Below are positions 1-10,933 of a stretch of DNA of 39,108 nucleotides, piece after piece. This DNA is from Pseudomonadota bacterium (GTDB lineage Bacteria > Myxococcota_A > Polyangia > Haliangiales > Haliangiaceae). The translations under genes and the position numbers were made by a program. The notes under the pieces are model-generated. The model was given only the letters and a program-made list of their open reading frames with translations. It did not search any database and was not told where the DNA came from. The first letter of the stretch is position 1; every line of letters starts with the position of its first letter. Location of the stretch: assembly GCA_022360315.1 (NCBI GenBank), contig JAKSDA010000224.1, forward strand, positions 1 to 39,108, read 5' to 3'.

Positions 1-37
1 ATTGTCCCAACGTCATACCATTCTCCTACGGCCTACA

Positions 38-72
38 CGACGAAGATGACGACGACGACGACAACGACGACA
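38..72. repeat. GAC/ACG trinucleotide tract
   Basis: A run of mostly GAC triplets with a few interruptions (AAG, ATG, AAC). It is a simple-sequence tract, not part of a convincing gene. The open frame that crosses it is a poly-Thr stretch followed by a composition unlike its neighbours. Confidence 0.8.
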
Positions 73-144
73 TGCCATTCTGAAAACAAGCCTCTCTCTC
101 CCCTATCTACACCTGCTCCGCCTCATTACACGCGGAGCGCGGCG

Positions 145-216
145 CACGCGCTCTATCTCAGTGCACGCGCAAGCGCGGCATACGTGCTCCGTCTCAGCGC
201 ACGCCAAGCGCGGCGT
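145..216. repeat. Imperfect 36-nt tandem repeat
   Basis: Two adjacent units of about 36 nt (145-180 and 181-215) share the pattern GCTC-TCTCAG-GCACGC-CAAGCGCGGC with a few substitutions and one deletion; a partial third unit may precede them. With the triplet tract it makes the first 400 bases a low-complexity intergenic region without a gene that I can support. Confidence 0.6.
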
Positions 217-315
217 CAACCTCGTGCCACCACTCCTCCATCAAATTTCTTGCTCAAGCCGCCATCAATCTTCGTGCTCACGCTCACTGTAGTGAGTCGG
301 CACGAGCTCAATGTA

Positions 316-363
316 GGGGAACGGTATACTTTGGTGCCAAGTTGAAAAGCTTACACCGTCCCC
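316..363. repeat. Dispersed repeat, degenerate hairpin copy
   Basis: The segment 337-363 is identical, base for base, to the right arm (21124-21150) of the perfect inverted repeat near 21.1 kb. Its left part, 316-328, is an imperfect inverted match (GGGGAACGGTATA against TACACCGTCCCC), so the 48-nt unit can fold into a short stem. It lies 45 nt beyond the stop of the minus-strand gene at 409-966, the same position relative to a gene end as the other copies. It could be a small mobile-element relic (MITE-like) that also acts as a 3'-end structure. Confidence 0.65.
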
Positions 364-408
364 ACGCTCCTCCCTAGCGCCTTTTGTACGGCTCTCCGCC
401 TCGACAGC

Positions 409-966
409 TCAGGTGAGCCTGCCACAAATAACCATTCGATTGAACAACTTCCCGAACTCCTCTGTGCATCGCTTGCACCTCGACAAGTGCTCGCGCACTT
501 CACTGAGCTTCTCGTCGATCGGCTCGTTTGTCTGCACGCTCCCGAACAAGTACTCCGCAAGTTCTCCGAGCTCCTTGAGAGACGGATGGCCGACTGAGTT
601 GCCGGGCTCCCGGGCTTCCGGCAACTCGGGGTTCTGCGCGATTAGTTGGAGCTTCTCTAGCCGGCTGCTGGCTTCACAAGCAGAAAGGGCTCGGGCTATC
701 GATTTGCAGACACGCTGGTACTGGCGTATAGGTACGTCACTGTTTGCTAGCCGAGCCGGTAGTATCTGAGAGACTAGCAGCTTTCTAGCGGCCTCACGAT
801 CGGGCTCCGGTAGTGCGTGGACTAAGAGCTCGGCCATTTCCTCCACCGTCGGTTTCATTCCGCGTAATGGTACCCGGGAATCCAGGTACGCGACGAGCGC
901 TTTTTTGCGCCAACCGCCACGACCACTGCCTCGGCCCTCTGTTGTATCACCGCGTCGGCGATTCAC
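409..966 (-). CDS. Small hypothetical protein with zinc-finger-like C-terminus
   Basis: I take the GTG at 966 as the start because the frame upstream of it is the shadow of the neighbouring gene; this gives about 185 residues. An internal ATG (reading MKPTVEEMAELLV) is an alternative. The protein is rich in charged, helix-forming residues and has no signal peptide or membrane segment. Near the C-terminus, HLSRCKRCTEEF has the H-x3-C-x2-C spacing seen in the zinc-binding motif of anti-sigma factors (zf-HC2 type), preceded by helical sequence as in that family. It overlaps the end of the upstream gene (947-1231) by 20 nt, which suggests co-translation. Function is not recognised; a regulatory role linked to the DNA-binding-like neighbour is inference only. 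Confidence 0.55.
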   Translation of the reverse strand: MNRRRGDTTEGRGSGRGGWRKKALVAYLDSRVPLRGMKPTVEEMAELLVHALPEPDREAARKLLVSQILPARLANSDVPIRQYQRVCKSIARALSACEASSRLEKLQLIAQNPELPEAREPGNSVGHPSLKELGELAEYLFGSVQTNEPIDEKLSEVREHLSRCKRCTEEFGKLFNRMVICGRLT

Positions 967-1231
967 GGAAGTCAAGGATCGACCGGTCCTCTTCGATCCT
1001 CCGCACCAGCGCCTCAAGGTCGCTGAGATCCTGCACTCCAAATAGACGACACAACGCCTCGCGGACGAGCTTGCTGCGCGACTCGATCTCGTAGCGCTTG
1101 ATGATGGCGTCGAGGGCCTTGAGCTCGCCCGGCACGAAGCTGAGCTGGACCTGTACGCGCATCTCCCCCGCCGGCTTCCGCCGCCGTCCAGCACCAGGGC
1201 GCTTGCCCCCGCGCCCGTCCCCCTTGGTCAC
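947..1231 (-). CDS. Ribbon-helix-helix-like small DNA-binding protein
   Basis: A 94-residue protein starting at a GTG directly after the upstream gene's TAG (TAGGTG). The N-terminus, GGKRPGAGRRRKP, is a basic Gly/Pro/Arg stretch of the kind found before DNA-binding domains of phage and plasmid proteins. The centre, residues about 25-65, alternates a short beta-like segment (VQVQLSFVPGEL) with two predicted helices (ALDAIIKRY and SRSKLVREALCRLF), the layout of CopG/Arc ribbon-helix-helix proteins. It belongs to a tightly packed minus-strand group of four small genes (1800 down to 409). A repressor or antitoxin role is possible, but no toxin partner of a known family is visible. Confidence 0.6.
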   Translation of the reverse strand: MTKGDGRGGKRPGAGRRRKPAGEMRVQVQLSFVPGELKALDAIIKRYEIESRSKLVREALCRLFGVQDLSDLEALVRRIEEDRSILDFRESPTR

Positions 1232-1477
1232 CTAGCCCTCCAGCTCCCACAACTCCTCGCGGAGTTGAGCTCGCTTCGTGAACAGGGCCTCGCGAGCTTC
1301 GACCGACAGGCCGAGGTTTGCAGCGATGAGCACGTCAGGTTCGTCAAGCAGACCTCTAGCCGGACGGCAATCCCATCGTGTCCCCAGCGGTCGGCCGCCC
1401 GGCCGACTTGCCCTTTTTTCCGCAACCTCCCTGCCGCTCAGCGCCCGGTACCTACTCAGACGACGCCACGACGCCAC
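1232..1477 (-). CDS. Hypothetical protein, small-gene cluster
   Basis: An 81-residue frame with a GTG start and no internal Met; the start is therefore uncertain. The N-terminal half is Arg-rich and could be partly non-coding, but the last 40 residues (from LLDEPDVLIAANLGLSVEAR on) have a normal coding composition and an amphipathic, Glu/Leu-rich C-terminus suggestive of a helix or short coiled coil. The stop TAG abuts the GTG of the ribbon-helix-helix-like gene, and the upstream gene ends 8 nt before its start, so it looks like the second gene of a four-gene operon. No family recognised. Confidence 0.4.
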   Translation of the reverse strand: MASWRRLSRYRALSGREVAEKRASRPGGRPLGTRWDCRPARGLLDEPDVLIAANLGLSVEAREALFTKRAQLREELWELEG

Positions 1478-1485
1478 GTTGCTCT

Positions 1486-1800
1486 TTATTGGCAGTGCTG
1501 CGACGACGCCTTGGTCGATGTCGCCCCTCGGTGATGAACTTGGCTGAGCGAGCGCTTCCCTTCCGTAAAGTCGGTCGCAGACCCATCACTACGCACAATG
1601 GTGAAGCGTCGATTCCCGCCACCGACCGGACTAACCTTCGCGTCAACAATGCCCAGCAATGCAGGCTCTAAGGCTTCTGTGGTGCCATCATCCTTGTGCC
1701 GATGCATACGTACCCCAGCAGACGTCACCTGCACAGCGACCTTTGCGCCGCAGCTCGAAGTGCAGACCAGGGTCGTCCCATCGCGTGAAATCTTCGCCAT
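1486..1800 (-). CDS. Hypothetical protein, first gene of small cluster
   Basis: A 104-residue protein starting MAKISRDG at an ATG. It contains beta-rich segments (TTLVCTSSCGAKVAVQVTSAG; RFTIVRSDGSATDFTEG) with two nearby cysteines at about 13 and 17, and no signal or membrane segment. The C-terminal 20 residues are polar and may be disordered. It is the most upstream gene of the four-gene minus-strand group; no strong Shine-Dalgarno sequence is seen. I do not recognise the family. Confidence 0.45.
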   Translation of the reverse strand: MAKISRDGTTLVCTSSCGAKVAVQVTSAGVRMHRHKDDGTTEALEPALLGIVDAKVSPVGGGNRRFTIVRSDGSATDFTEGKRSLSQVHHRGATSTKASSQHCQ

Positions 1801-1935
1801 GCAATCCAGGATAACCTCGCTACTGAATGAACACGACGGCTCTAGAGCTCGCGTCGAAGCCTCAGCCCTTACCGCCGATGAAAATTTTGATCGTTATTGA
1901 GGGGTTAGGGTTGTCATCATTTCGGAACGTGCATT

Positions 1936-2016
1936 CTTTTCAACTTGGCGCCCATGTAGGCGAGTACAGGCCCGTGGGACGGTGTCGACATTTCAACTTG
2001 GCGCTGACCTAGGCGA
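1936..2016. repeat. Two tandem copies of the dispersed repeat
   Basis: Two direct copies, about 54 nt apart, of the core TTTCAACTTGGCGC followed by TAGGCGAG (1937-1964 and 1991-2016). The second copy is preceded by GGGACGGTGT at 1976-1985, which matches the outer end of the 27-bp arm of the hairpin at 21076-21150. They sit 37 nt beyond the stop of the minus-strand amidase gene, so this is again a 3'-flanking location. Together with the copy at 316-363 in opposite orientation they bracket the four-gene cluster at 409-1800. Confidence 0.65.
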
Positions 2017-2052
2017 GAATTCTAAAGTTTCTGTTGCTTGCGGAACGTTGTA

Positions 2053-3444
2053 CTAACCGCGAACGCAAAGTGGCGGGACTCCCAGCCGCTCGGCGCCGGT
2101 GCCGAGGACGCGCTCGACAGCGGCCGCAATGCCCAAAAGCCGTGCGTCCGCCCGGGGTCGCACAACCAGCTGCAGGCCTATCGGCATGTTTGCCCGGTCC
2201 AGCGCCACCGGCATGCTGAGTGCGCACAGCCCCAGCATGTTGACAACGCTCGTGTTGCGCAAAGCGAGCAGATTTTTGCTCCGGTAAACCGCCGGACTGG
2301 AAAGCTCGTCAGTGGTCGGCGGTGTGACTGCCACGGTCGGTGTGGCCAGTGCATCTACCCGAGCCAGACGCGAAGCCGCCAGATCGCCAAGCAAACCGAG
2401 GCGGCGCTTGCGCTGGATATACTCGAATGCCGGCAGAGTTTTGGCCTCAGTCATGCGCTGCGCGACATTGGGATCCAGGGTTTCCAGCACCTGGGGCAGC
2501 TCGCTGGTGAGGAGAGCATAAACCTCAACTGCTGCCAGGCCGCCCTTGCAAAGAATATCGTACGCCTCCTGAGTTTCTGGCAACTCCACAGTCACCAGCC
2601 GCACTCCGGCCCGCTCGAGGTCGGCCAGGGCCGCGCGTACTCCTTCTGAAATGCCGGGCATACAATCGTGCCAAAAAAACCCTTCTGGCACCCCGATGGT
2701 CAAATCTCCCGGCTCGACTGTAGCTGCTGCCTTTTCGGCGCCACCCTCACCATCCAGCGCATCGAATGCATAGGCCGCGTCGGCAACTGTGCGGGTGAGT
2801 ATGCCCGGTGTGTCCAGACTGGAGCTCAGAGGGAAAATCCCATCGATCGACCATCGGCCCTGGGTGGTTTTGAGGCCCACCACGCCGGTGAAACTGGCTG
2901 GCACACGGACCGAACCCGCCGTGTCGGTACCCAACGCGAGAGTGGCCGAACCCTCTGCAAGGCTGACCCCCGCCCCCGAGGAAGAGCCGCCCGAGACTCG
3001 CGGGTTGTCGGCATCCCAGGGATTGCGCGGTGCGCCCCAATGAGGATTGGTGCCCATCACACCGAACGCGATCTCCACTGTATGGGTCTTGCCAGTGACC
3101 ACTCCATGTTGAGAGCGCAAACAGGTCATGATCGGACCCTCGCGCTCCCAGTCGGCAGGCAACCGTTTGGCCGTGCCTGCATAGGTGGGAAACCCCTCGA
3201 CACCAAAGAGATCCTTGACCGAGACCGGGAGCCCGGTAAGCGGTCCAATATCTCGTCCAGCGGCCAGCGCCCGATCGGCAGCGGCGGCCTGGAGACGGGT
3301 GATTTCGGGGTCCACACTTTTGTAGGCCCGCAACAGATCGGCAAACTGTGCCTGCCGCGTCATGGCCTGTTCAACCAGGACCGCACTGGTCAGGCCGCCG
3401 TCTCGTAGGGCCCTGGCAAGGTCTTTGAGCGATTTGTCAAACAT
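2053..3444 (-). CDS. Amidase-signature family hydrolase
   Basis: A 463-residue protein of the amidase signature family (relatives: GatA, fatty-acid-amide hydrolase, allophanate-type amidases), which hydrolyse or transfer carboxylic amides. The Ser-cisSer-Lys triad is complete: K77 in PVSVKDLFG, S154 in SGGSSSGAG and nucleophile S178 in GTDTAGSVR, with the family's usual spacing of 77 and 24 residues. The open frame extends 103 codons further upstream, but the ATG at 3444 is preceded by AGGGACG at good spacing and begins the homologous region, so I prefer it. No signal peptide: cytoplasmic. No GatB/GatC-type partner lies near, so a stand-alone amidase is more likely than a tRNA amidotransferase subunit. 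Substrate unknown. A small hypothetical gene lies 31 nt upstream on the same strand. Confidence 0.9.
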   Translation of the reverse strand: MFDKSLKDLARALRDGGLTSAVLVEQAMTRQAQFADLLRAYKSVDPEITRLQAAAADRALAAGRDIGPLTGLPVSVKDLFGVEGFPTYAGTAKRLPADWEREGPIMTCLRSQHGVVTGKTHTVEIAFGVMGTNPHWGAPRNPWDADNPRVSGGSSSGAGVSLAEGSATLALGTDTAGSVRVPASFTGVVGLKTTQGRWSIDGIFPLSSSLDTPGILTRTVADAAYAFDALDGEGGAEKAAATVEPGDLTIGVPEGFFWHDCMPGISEGVRAALADLERAGVRLVTVELPETQEAYDILCKGGLAAVEVYALLTSELPQVLETLDPNVAQRMTEAKTLPAFEYIQRKRRLGLLGDLAASRLARVDALATPTVAVTPPTTDELSSPAVYRSKNLLALRNTSVVNMLGLCALSMPVALDRANMPIGLQLVVRPRADARLLGIAAAVERVLGTGAERLGVPPLCVRG

Positions 3445-3475
3445 GTTGATCGTCCCTGACACCGTGCTGCCAAAC

Positions 3476-3802
3476 TCAGCGCGACGGTGAACCCGGCTCG
3501 GGCACATATCGTGGCTCACCACGGCGCTGAGTCTGCAGATTAGCCCATAGCTCGGCCCAGTTGCGCACGGCCTGATCTCGCTCCTGATGTCGCTCGCCGT
3601 GTCGCTCCTCGCCGTGTCGCTCGTCGTCGAGCTTGGCCGCGATATCGCGCGCCTTGTCGGCAGCATGCGAATCCTCCAGAAGCTCGGCGAGCTGGAGACA
3701 GATATGACGGAGTGTGCCGAACTGGCCATATGAGCAAGCCCAGGCACCGCCATCCAGAAGCTGGTTGATTTGCGCGTGATTGGTTGTTGCTGATGGAAAC
3801 AT
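3476..3802 (-). CDS. Hypothetical protein upstream of amidase
   Basis: A 108-residue soluble protein, 31 nt upstream of the amidase on the same strand and possibly co-transcribed. Residues 10-60 look like two or three helices (QINQLLDGGAWACSYGQF; LRHICLQLAELLED; ADKARDIAAKLDDE). Residues 60-75 are a Glu/Arg/His-rich stretch built from near-repeats of GEERHGERHQE, encoded by a short repeated DNA segment (GTGTCGCTC, about 3597-3626). The C-terminal 30 residues are probably disordered. No family recognised; the helical part supports coding, the tail is less certain. Confidence 0.55.
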   Translation of the reverse strand: MFPSATTNHAQINQLLDGGAWACSYGQFGTLRHICLQLAELLEDSHAADKARDIAAKLDDERHGEERHGERHQERDQAVRNWAELWANLQTQRRGEPRYVPEPGSPSR

Positions 3803-3996
3803 GATTCAAGTCCGGTGGTTTGCTCGATGGCCCCGGTGCACGAACCGAACCACCGTCGCGCCTGCCGAGATCATATCGAGATCGCGACGAGGCGCGACCT
3901 CATCATCGTGGAGATGACAGCAGAATGCGAGCAATTTGCAGACCTGGAACAACTGTGCGCAGAGATTGCGCATGGATTGCCCGCAGGCGCGACCGA

Positions 3997-4722
3997 TCAC
4001 GGTTGGCGATACGACTTCAAGTGGAATGCAGCTGCACGCAAAAATACGCCGATGTAGTCCACACTGCGGGTCGGTTCGGCCTGGACAGCAAATGCTTCAA
4101 AATGCGACATGGCCAGATCTAGCGCCGATTCGAGTTGAACCGCGCTCGGGTCTGCGCCCCGATCGGAAACAGTGCCAGGGGGCGGCGAGGCGCCCGACTG
4201 TGGTTCGGTCGAGCCGGTTAGTCGCTCGACCAATTGCACGATGGCGTCGACCGCCTGGTCATCGCGTCCGCCCGAAGCCGTGATCTCGGGGTCGCCGGGC
4301 ACTTCATAGTCGGCGCCCAGACCCGGAAGATCAGCGATCTCGCCACTCCTGGCCGCACTGTAAAGGCCCTTGAAATCGCGCGACTCGCAGGTCTCGATCG
4401 AGGTTCGGACATGGACTTCGATCAGGTGGGCGACCGACTCGCGGGCGCGCGTGCGGTACTCGCGGCGATGGGCCGTGGCTGCGACCAGAACCACCAGTCC
4501 CTGCTCGGCCAAAAATGCACCCAGGCGGACGAGCCTGGCATAAAACTGATCGCGCGCTGCCGGGCCGTAGTCGAGGTCGGGCCAGAGCGCGCTGCGGACA
4601 TGGTCGCTGTCGAGCAGGCATGCCGGTACCTCTTGCTGCGCCAGGCGCGCCCGCACTGCCCCGGCCAGAGTGGTTTTGCCCGATGCTGGCAAGCCTGTAA
4701 ACCAGACCAGAATTCCCGTCAT
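3997..4722 (-). CDS. Adenylylsulfate kinase-like protein with C-terminal extension
   Basis: A 241-residue P-loop kinase of the APS kinase (CysC) family, which phosphorylates adenylyl sulfate to PAPS. Walker A is GLPASGKTT (residues 10-18); the DSDHVR segment near 38-43 matches the family's substrate-contact region; and RDFKGLYSAARSGEIADLPG with YEVPGDPE (residues about 115-147) is the conserved APS-kinase C-terminal block. A typical CysC ends near residue 170-200; here a further 60-70 residues of unknown function follow, beginning after a Pro/Gly/Ser linker. No ATP sulfurylase or reductase genes are adjacent, so it is an orphan and could act on another substrate. The 194 bases between this gene and the hypothetical gene at 3476 hold only weak overlapping frames. 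The 275 bases upstream (4723-4997) hold nothing I recognise. Confidence 0.85.
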   Translation of the reverse strand: MTGILVWFTGLPASGKTTLAGAVRARLAQQEVPACLLDSDHVRSALWPDLDYGPAARDQFYARLVRLGAFLAEQGLVVLVAATAHRREYRTRARESVAHLIEVHVRTSIETCESRDFKGLYSAARSGEIADLPGLGADYEVPGDPEITASGGRDDQAVDAIVQLVERLTGSTEPQSGASPPPGTVSDRGADPSAVQLESALDLAMSHFEAFAVQAEPTRSVDYIGVFLRAAAFHLKSYRQP

Positions 4723-4997
4723 GGTGGTTGTTCTCCTCGGGGCCCAATGGCCAGTTGTCTCGCCGTTGCCGGGCGATTGGTCAGCACACGTGTTCCCCGG
4801 GAAAGCATTGTGCGTGCCAGGTAGAACCGGCCGAACGAACCGATGAGTGAGGCGAGTGGCGGGTTACTGGGTGGCGTCGAGCAGGCCAGGCAGAGGCGGG
4901 CCCACGGGATCGGTCGGACGTCCCGGCCAGGAATGCGCAGCGGAGCTCATACGAAGCGGAGCGGCCGGGCGGCCGACCATTCGATCGTTTCGAGCTG

Positions 4998-8303
<3,306 letters not shown>

Positions 8304-8595
8304 GGTTCTACCTTTCCGTTTTCCGCGTTCCGCTTTTTTCCGCTTTTCCACTGCCCGCCGCTCGTGAGCCAACATGCATGGGCGCACCGCGCACAGCGCA
8401 ACCGGTCGACCAAACACGCAGCCCTAAAACGCGGTGGGGCAGAATCGTTGATAAGGCTGTAGGGCGTATAAGGGACAACACCTACCCTGGACTATCCCCA
8501 ACCTGACCCAGTATGAGCAAGTGCAGCGGGGCAGTACTGCGAGACCGTTTGCGCCCGAGCAGCTCGATTGAGGAGATCTCTTATCGGTTTCCGGC

Positions 8596-10248
8596 TCAAT
8601 GCCGCGGCAGGTCATAGAGAAAGGTCGTGCCGTCTGTCTCCATGCTGGTAACCGCGGTACGGCCACCATGGGCCGAGACGATCGACGCCACAATGGCCAG
8701 ACCCAGCCCGGTTCCGCCCTGTTTGGCTCGAGTGGTGAAAAAGCGATCCCATATCTGCGCCAGGGTTGCATCGGACAGGGTCGCACCGCGGTTGGTCACC
8801 GAGGTCCGGATGGTATGATTCGGACCATCGGATACCTGGACCGTGATTGCTGTGTCGGGTGCGGCGTGCTGGATGGCGTTGTCGAGCAGATTGCCCAGCA
8901 CCGACGCGATGTGACTGCGCCGCGCGCACAGTTGTGTGGTCTTGCAGCGATAGACCAGCTCGACGGCGATCGGTAGAGAGTGCTCGTCGTGCCGGTCTTC
9001 TCCCTCGCTGCTGTCTTTTTCACGGCTGTGCTCATGGCCCGGCGGACCCGGCTCGGCTCCGTGTTGGCGCAGCTGTCCGACCATCGCCCGTTTCTGCTCG
9101 ACAACATCGCGAACCAGTGCCTCGTAGTCGAAGTACTCCACCGGCGCGTTGTCGGCTTCGAAACGGGATAGTTCGAGCAAGCGGGTGACCAGCCGATCGA
9201 GTCGGTGGGTATCTTCGATGATGTTGCGCAGAAACTTACCCCGTGCCGACACGTCGTCGACTGCGCCGTCGTGCAAGAGTTCGGCAGCGCCGCGAATGCT
9301 GGTGAGAGGCGATTTGAATTCGTGGCTGATGTTGGCGGCCAGTTCGCCGGTGTAGCGGGCGCGTTCGTCCAGCCGCTGGGTCATGGCGTCAAAGGCACGG
9401 GCGAGCTGGCCGATCTCGTCGCGGCGATGCAAGGTCAATCGGGCCCGGCGATCGCCGGCCGCGATGCGCTGGGCGATGCGGGTGAGGCGACCCAGTGGCC
9501 GGGCAATGGTCGCGGCCAAAAATAGCGACAGAACCGCTGTCACGGCGATCGCAACGGCCAAAACCACCACCAGCCAGGCGCGCAGTCGAAACATGGCAAA
9601 CTTGACCGGAGCGGTCGAACGGGTCACATAGACAACACCGGCCACGCCGGTTGTGTCGGCTGGCCCGGCCGTGCCTCGTCGAGTCGGGCGCACTACCGGA
9701 AGCGCGCTGAACAGATACACGCGCTGCCGGTTCTGCCACAGTCGGGTCGCCGACCCATAGCTGCCGGCCAGCGCTTTGCGCACTTCGCTGCGGGCCGATA
9801 CGTCGATCGCCTTGGGCTGCTCGGGCGGGTGATACTCGTCTCGGCTCAGGCCAAATAGCTGTGGAGCTGGCTTTTCGGCCCCTTCGGGGGGACCCCGGCC
9901 ATGGGAATCGGAGACCACGCGGCCCGCTGGGTCGAGCAGGCGAATACGCGTCCGGGTGTGGCGAGCGGCCTGCTCCAGCATGGGGCTGCGCCGGTCGAGT
10001 TTGAGCCCGCCCGGGTCGTGAAGCAGGGTTTCGCGGACCAGCTGGGCCTGATGGATCATGTCGTTTTCCAGGCTGACCAGCATTTCGCTTTCGAATGTGC
10101 GCGCGAATCCGATGCCGATGATGGGCACAGCAACGACCAGGACATTGATCAGGAGCAAGCGGTATCGGATGCGGCAGAGATGATTCCACGCCGCGCCGAG
10201 CATCCGGGCGGTTTGGCCCGGCTCACGGTGTCTTGTAGCCGAGGCCAT
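8596..10248 (-). CDS. Sensor histidine kinase
   Basis: A 550-residue membrane histidine kinase. TM1 is at about 29-48 (YRLLLINVLVVAVPIIGIGF), a periplasmic sensor region spans about 50-220, and TM2 is at about 224-247. A HAMP linker follows (ATIARPLGRLTRIAQRI). The H-box NISHEFKSPLTSIRG carries phospho-acceptor H309; the N-box is NLLDNAIQHA (from 453); the G-box is GGTGLGLAI (from 511). The layout resembles ChvG/CreC-like kinases. An extra 30-residue Glu/Asp/His-rich insertion (about 396-424, including GHEHSREKDSSEGED) separates the dimerisation and ATPase domains. The gene overlaps the upstream response regulator by 26 nt; an ATG at 10203 is an alternative start. It presumably phosphorylates that regulator; the stimulus is unknown. 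Confidence 0.93.
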   Translation of the reverse strand: MASATRHREPGQTARMLGAAWNHLCRIRYRLLLINVLVVAVPIIGIGFARTFESEMLVSLENDMIHQAQLVRETLLHDPGGLKLDRRSPMLEQAARHTRTRIRLLDPAGRVVSDSHGRGPPEGAEKPAPQLFGLSRDEYHPPEQPKAIDVSARSEVRKALAGSYGSATRLWQNRQRVYLFSALPVVRPTRRGTAGPADTTGVAGVVYVTRSTAPVKFAMFRLRAWLVVVLAVAIAVTAVLSLFLAATIARPLGRLTRIAQRIAAGDRRARLTLHRRDEIGQLARAFDAMTQRLDERARYTGELAANISHEFKSPLTSIRGAAELLHDGAVDDVSARGKFLRNIIEDTHRLDRLVTRLLELSRFEADNAPVEYFDYEALVRDVVEQKRAMVGQLRQHGAEPGPPGHEHSREKDSSEGEDRHDEHSLPIAVELVYRCKTTQLCARRSHIASVLGNLLDNAIQHAAPDTAITVQVSDGPNHTIRTSVTNRGATLSDATLAQIWDRFFTTRAKQGGTGLGLAIVASIVSAHGGRTAVTSMETDGTTFLYDLPRH

Positions 10249-10906
10249 GAACCGTGACGATGGGATTTAGGCCAAACGGGCGCAATTTGGCCCGAATTCG
10301 CCGAATGTGGGTATCGATGGTCCGCTCGGTGACATGGGTATTGTCGTCGTAGGCGCGCTCGATGAGCACGGATCGGGTGAGCACTCGGCCCGGGTGTTCC
10401 AGAATGGCGACCAGGACCCGGAATTCGGTCACGGTCAAGTTGACCTCGTGCTCGCCATCGACCCTGGCCTCGTGCGCGGCCGGGTCGAGTTCGATGCGGC
10501 CGTACACGATGCACTTGGAAGAATCCTGACCGGCCCGTGCGCTGGTCCGCCGCAGCACTGCCTTGACGCGAGTCGACAACTCGCGCGGGCTAAATGGTTT
10601 GGTCACGTAATCGTCGCCGCCCAGTTCCAGGCCGACAATGCGGTCGGCCTCCTCGCCGCGCGACGACAAAAAGATGATGGGGATCTGGCCCTGTTCGCGC
10701 ACTATGCGGCACAAGCTGAGCCCGTCCAGTTCGGGCATGAGCACGTCGAGCACGATGAGATCGATGCCCCCGTCCTCGATGCGCTCGAGAGCCTCGCGAC
10801 CGTCCCGTGCGGTTTCGACCTGGTAGCCGTCGCGCTCCAGGGCGTACTGCACGACGTCGCGGATATTCTCCTCATCGTCGGCGATCAAAATGCGCGGCAT
10901 GGGCAT
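10223..10906 (-). CDS. OmpR-family response regulator
   Basis: A 227-residue response regulator. The receiver domain (residues about 5-118) has the acidic pocket ADDEE (9-13), the phospho-acceptor Asp54 in LIVLDVLMPELDG, and the conserved Lys in YVTKPFSPREL. A winged-helix OmpR/PhoB DNA-binding domain follows (about 130-227), with VTEFRVLVAILEHPGRVLTRSVLIE and the recognition helix TERTIDTHIRRIRAKLRPFG, ending in VHGLGYKTP. The start is the ATG at 10906; an ATG at 10900 is possible. It lies just downstream of the disrupted membrane-protein gene (27 nt) and overlaps the kinase gene, so the pair is one transcription unit. Confidence 0.94.
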   Translation of the reverse strand: MPMPRILIADDEENIRDVVQYALERDGYQVETARDGREALERIEDGGIDLIVLDVLMPELDGLSLCRIVREQGQIPIIFLSSRGEEADRIVGLELGGDDYVTKPFSPRELSTRVKAVLRRTSARAGQDSSKCIVYGRIELDPAAHEARVDGEHEVNLTVTEFRVLVAILEHPGRVLTRSVLIERAYDDNTHVTERTIDTHIRRIRAKLRPFGLNPIVTVHGLGYKTP

Positions 10907-10933
10907 CAAGCATCGAGCATCTGTGGATCGTCA

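Noticed and set aside
46..345. A 99-residue open frame at the left end
   Set aside because: It starts in the GAC triplet tract as a run of Thr, crosses the 36-nt tandem repeats and the dispersed repeat, and has no ribosome site.
3445..3753. 103-residue N-terminal extension of the amidase
   Set aside because: Composition is Ser/Arg-rich, it overlaps the upstream hypothetical gene in another frame, and the internal ATG has a good ribosome site.
3806..4057. Overlapping frames on both strands between the hypothetical gene and the APS kinase gene
   Set aside because: The minus-strand frame has an ATGA overlap with the kinase gene and the plus-strand one has plausible composition, but neither has a family resemblance or clear ribosome site; both cannot be real, so I leave the gap unannotated.
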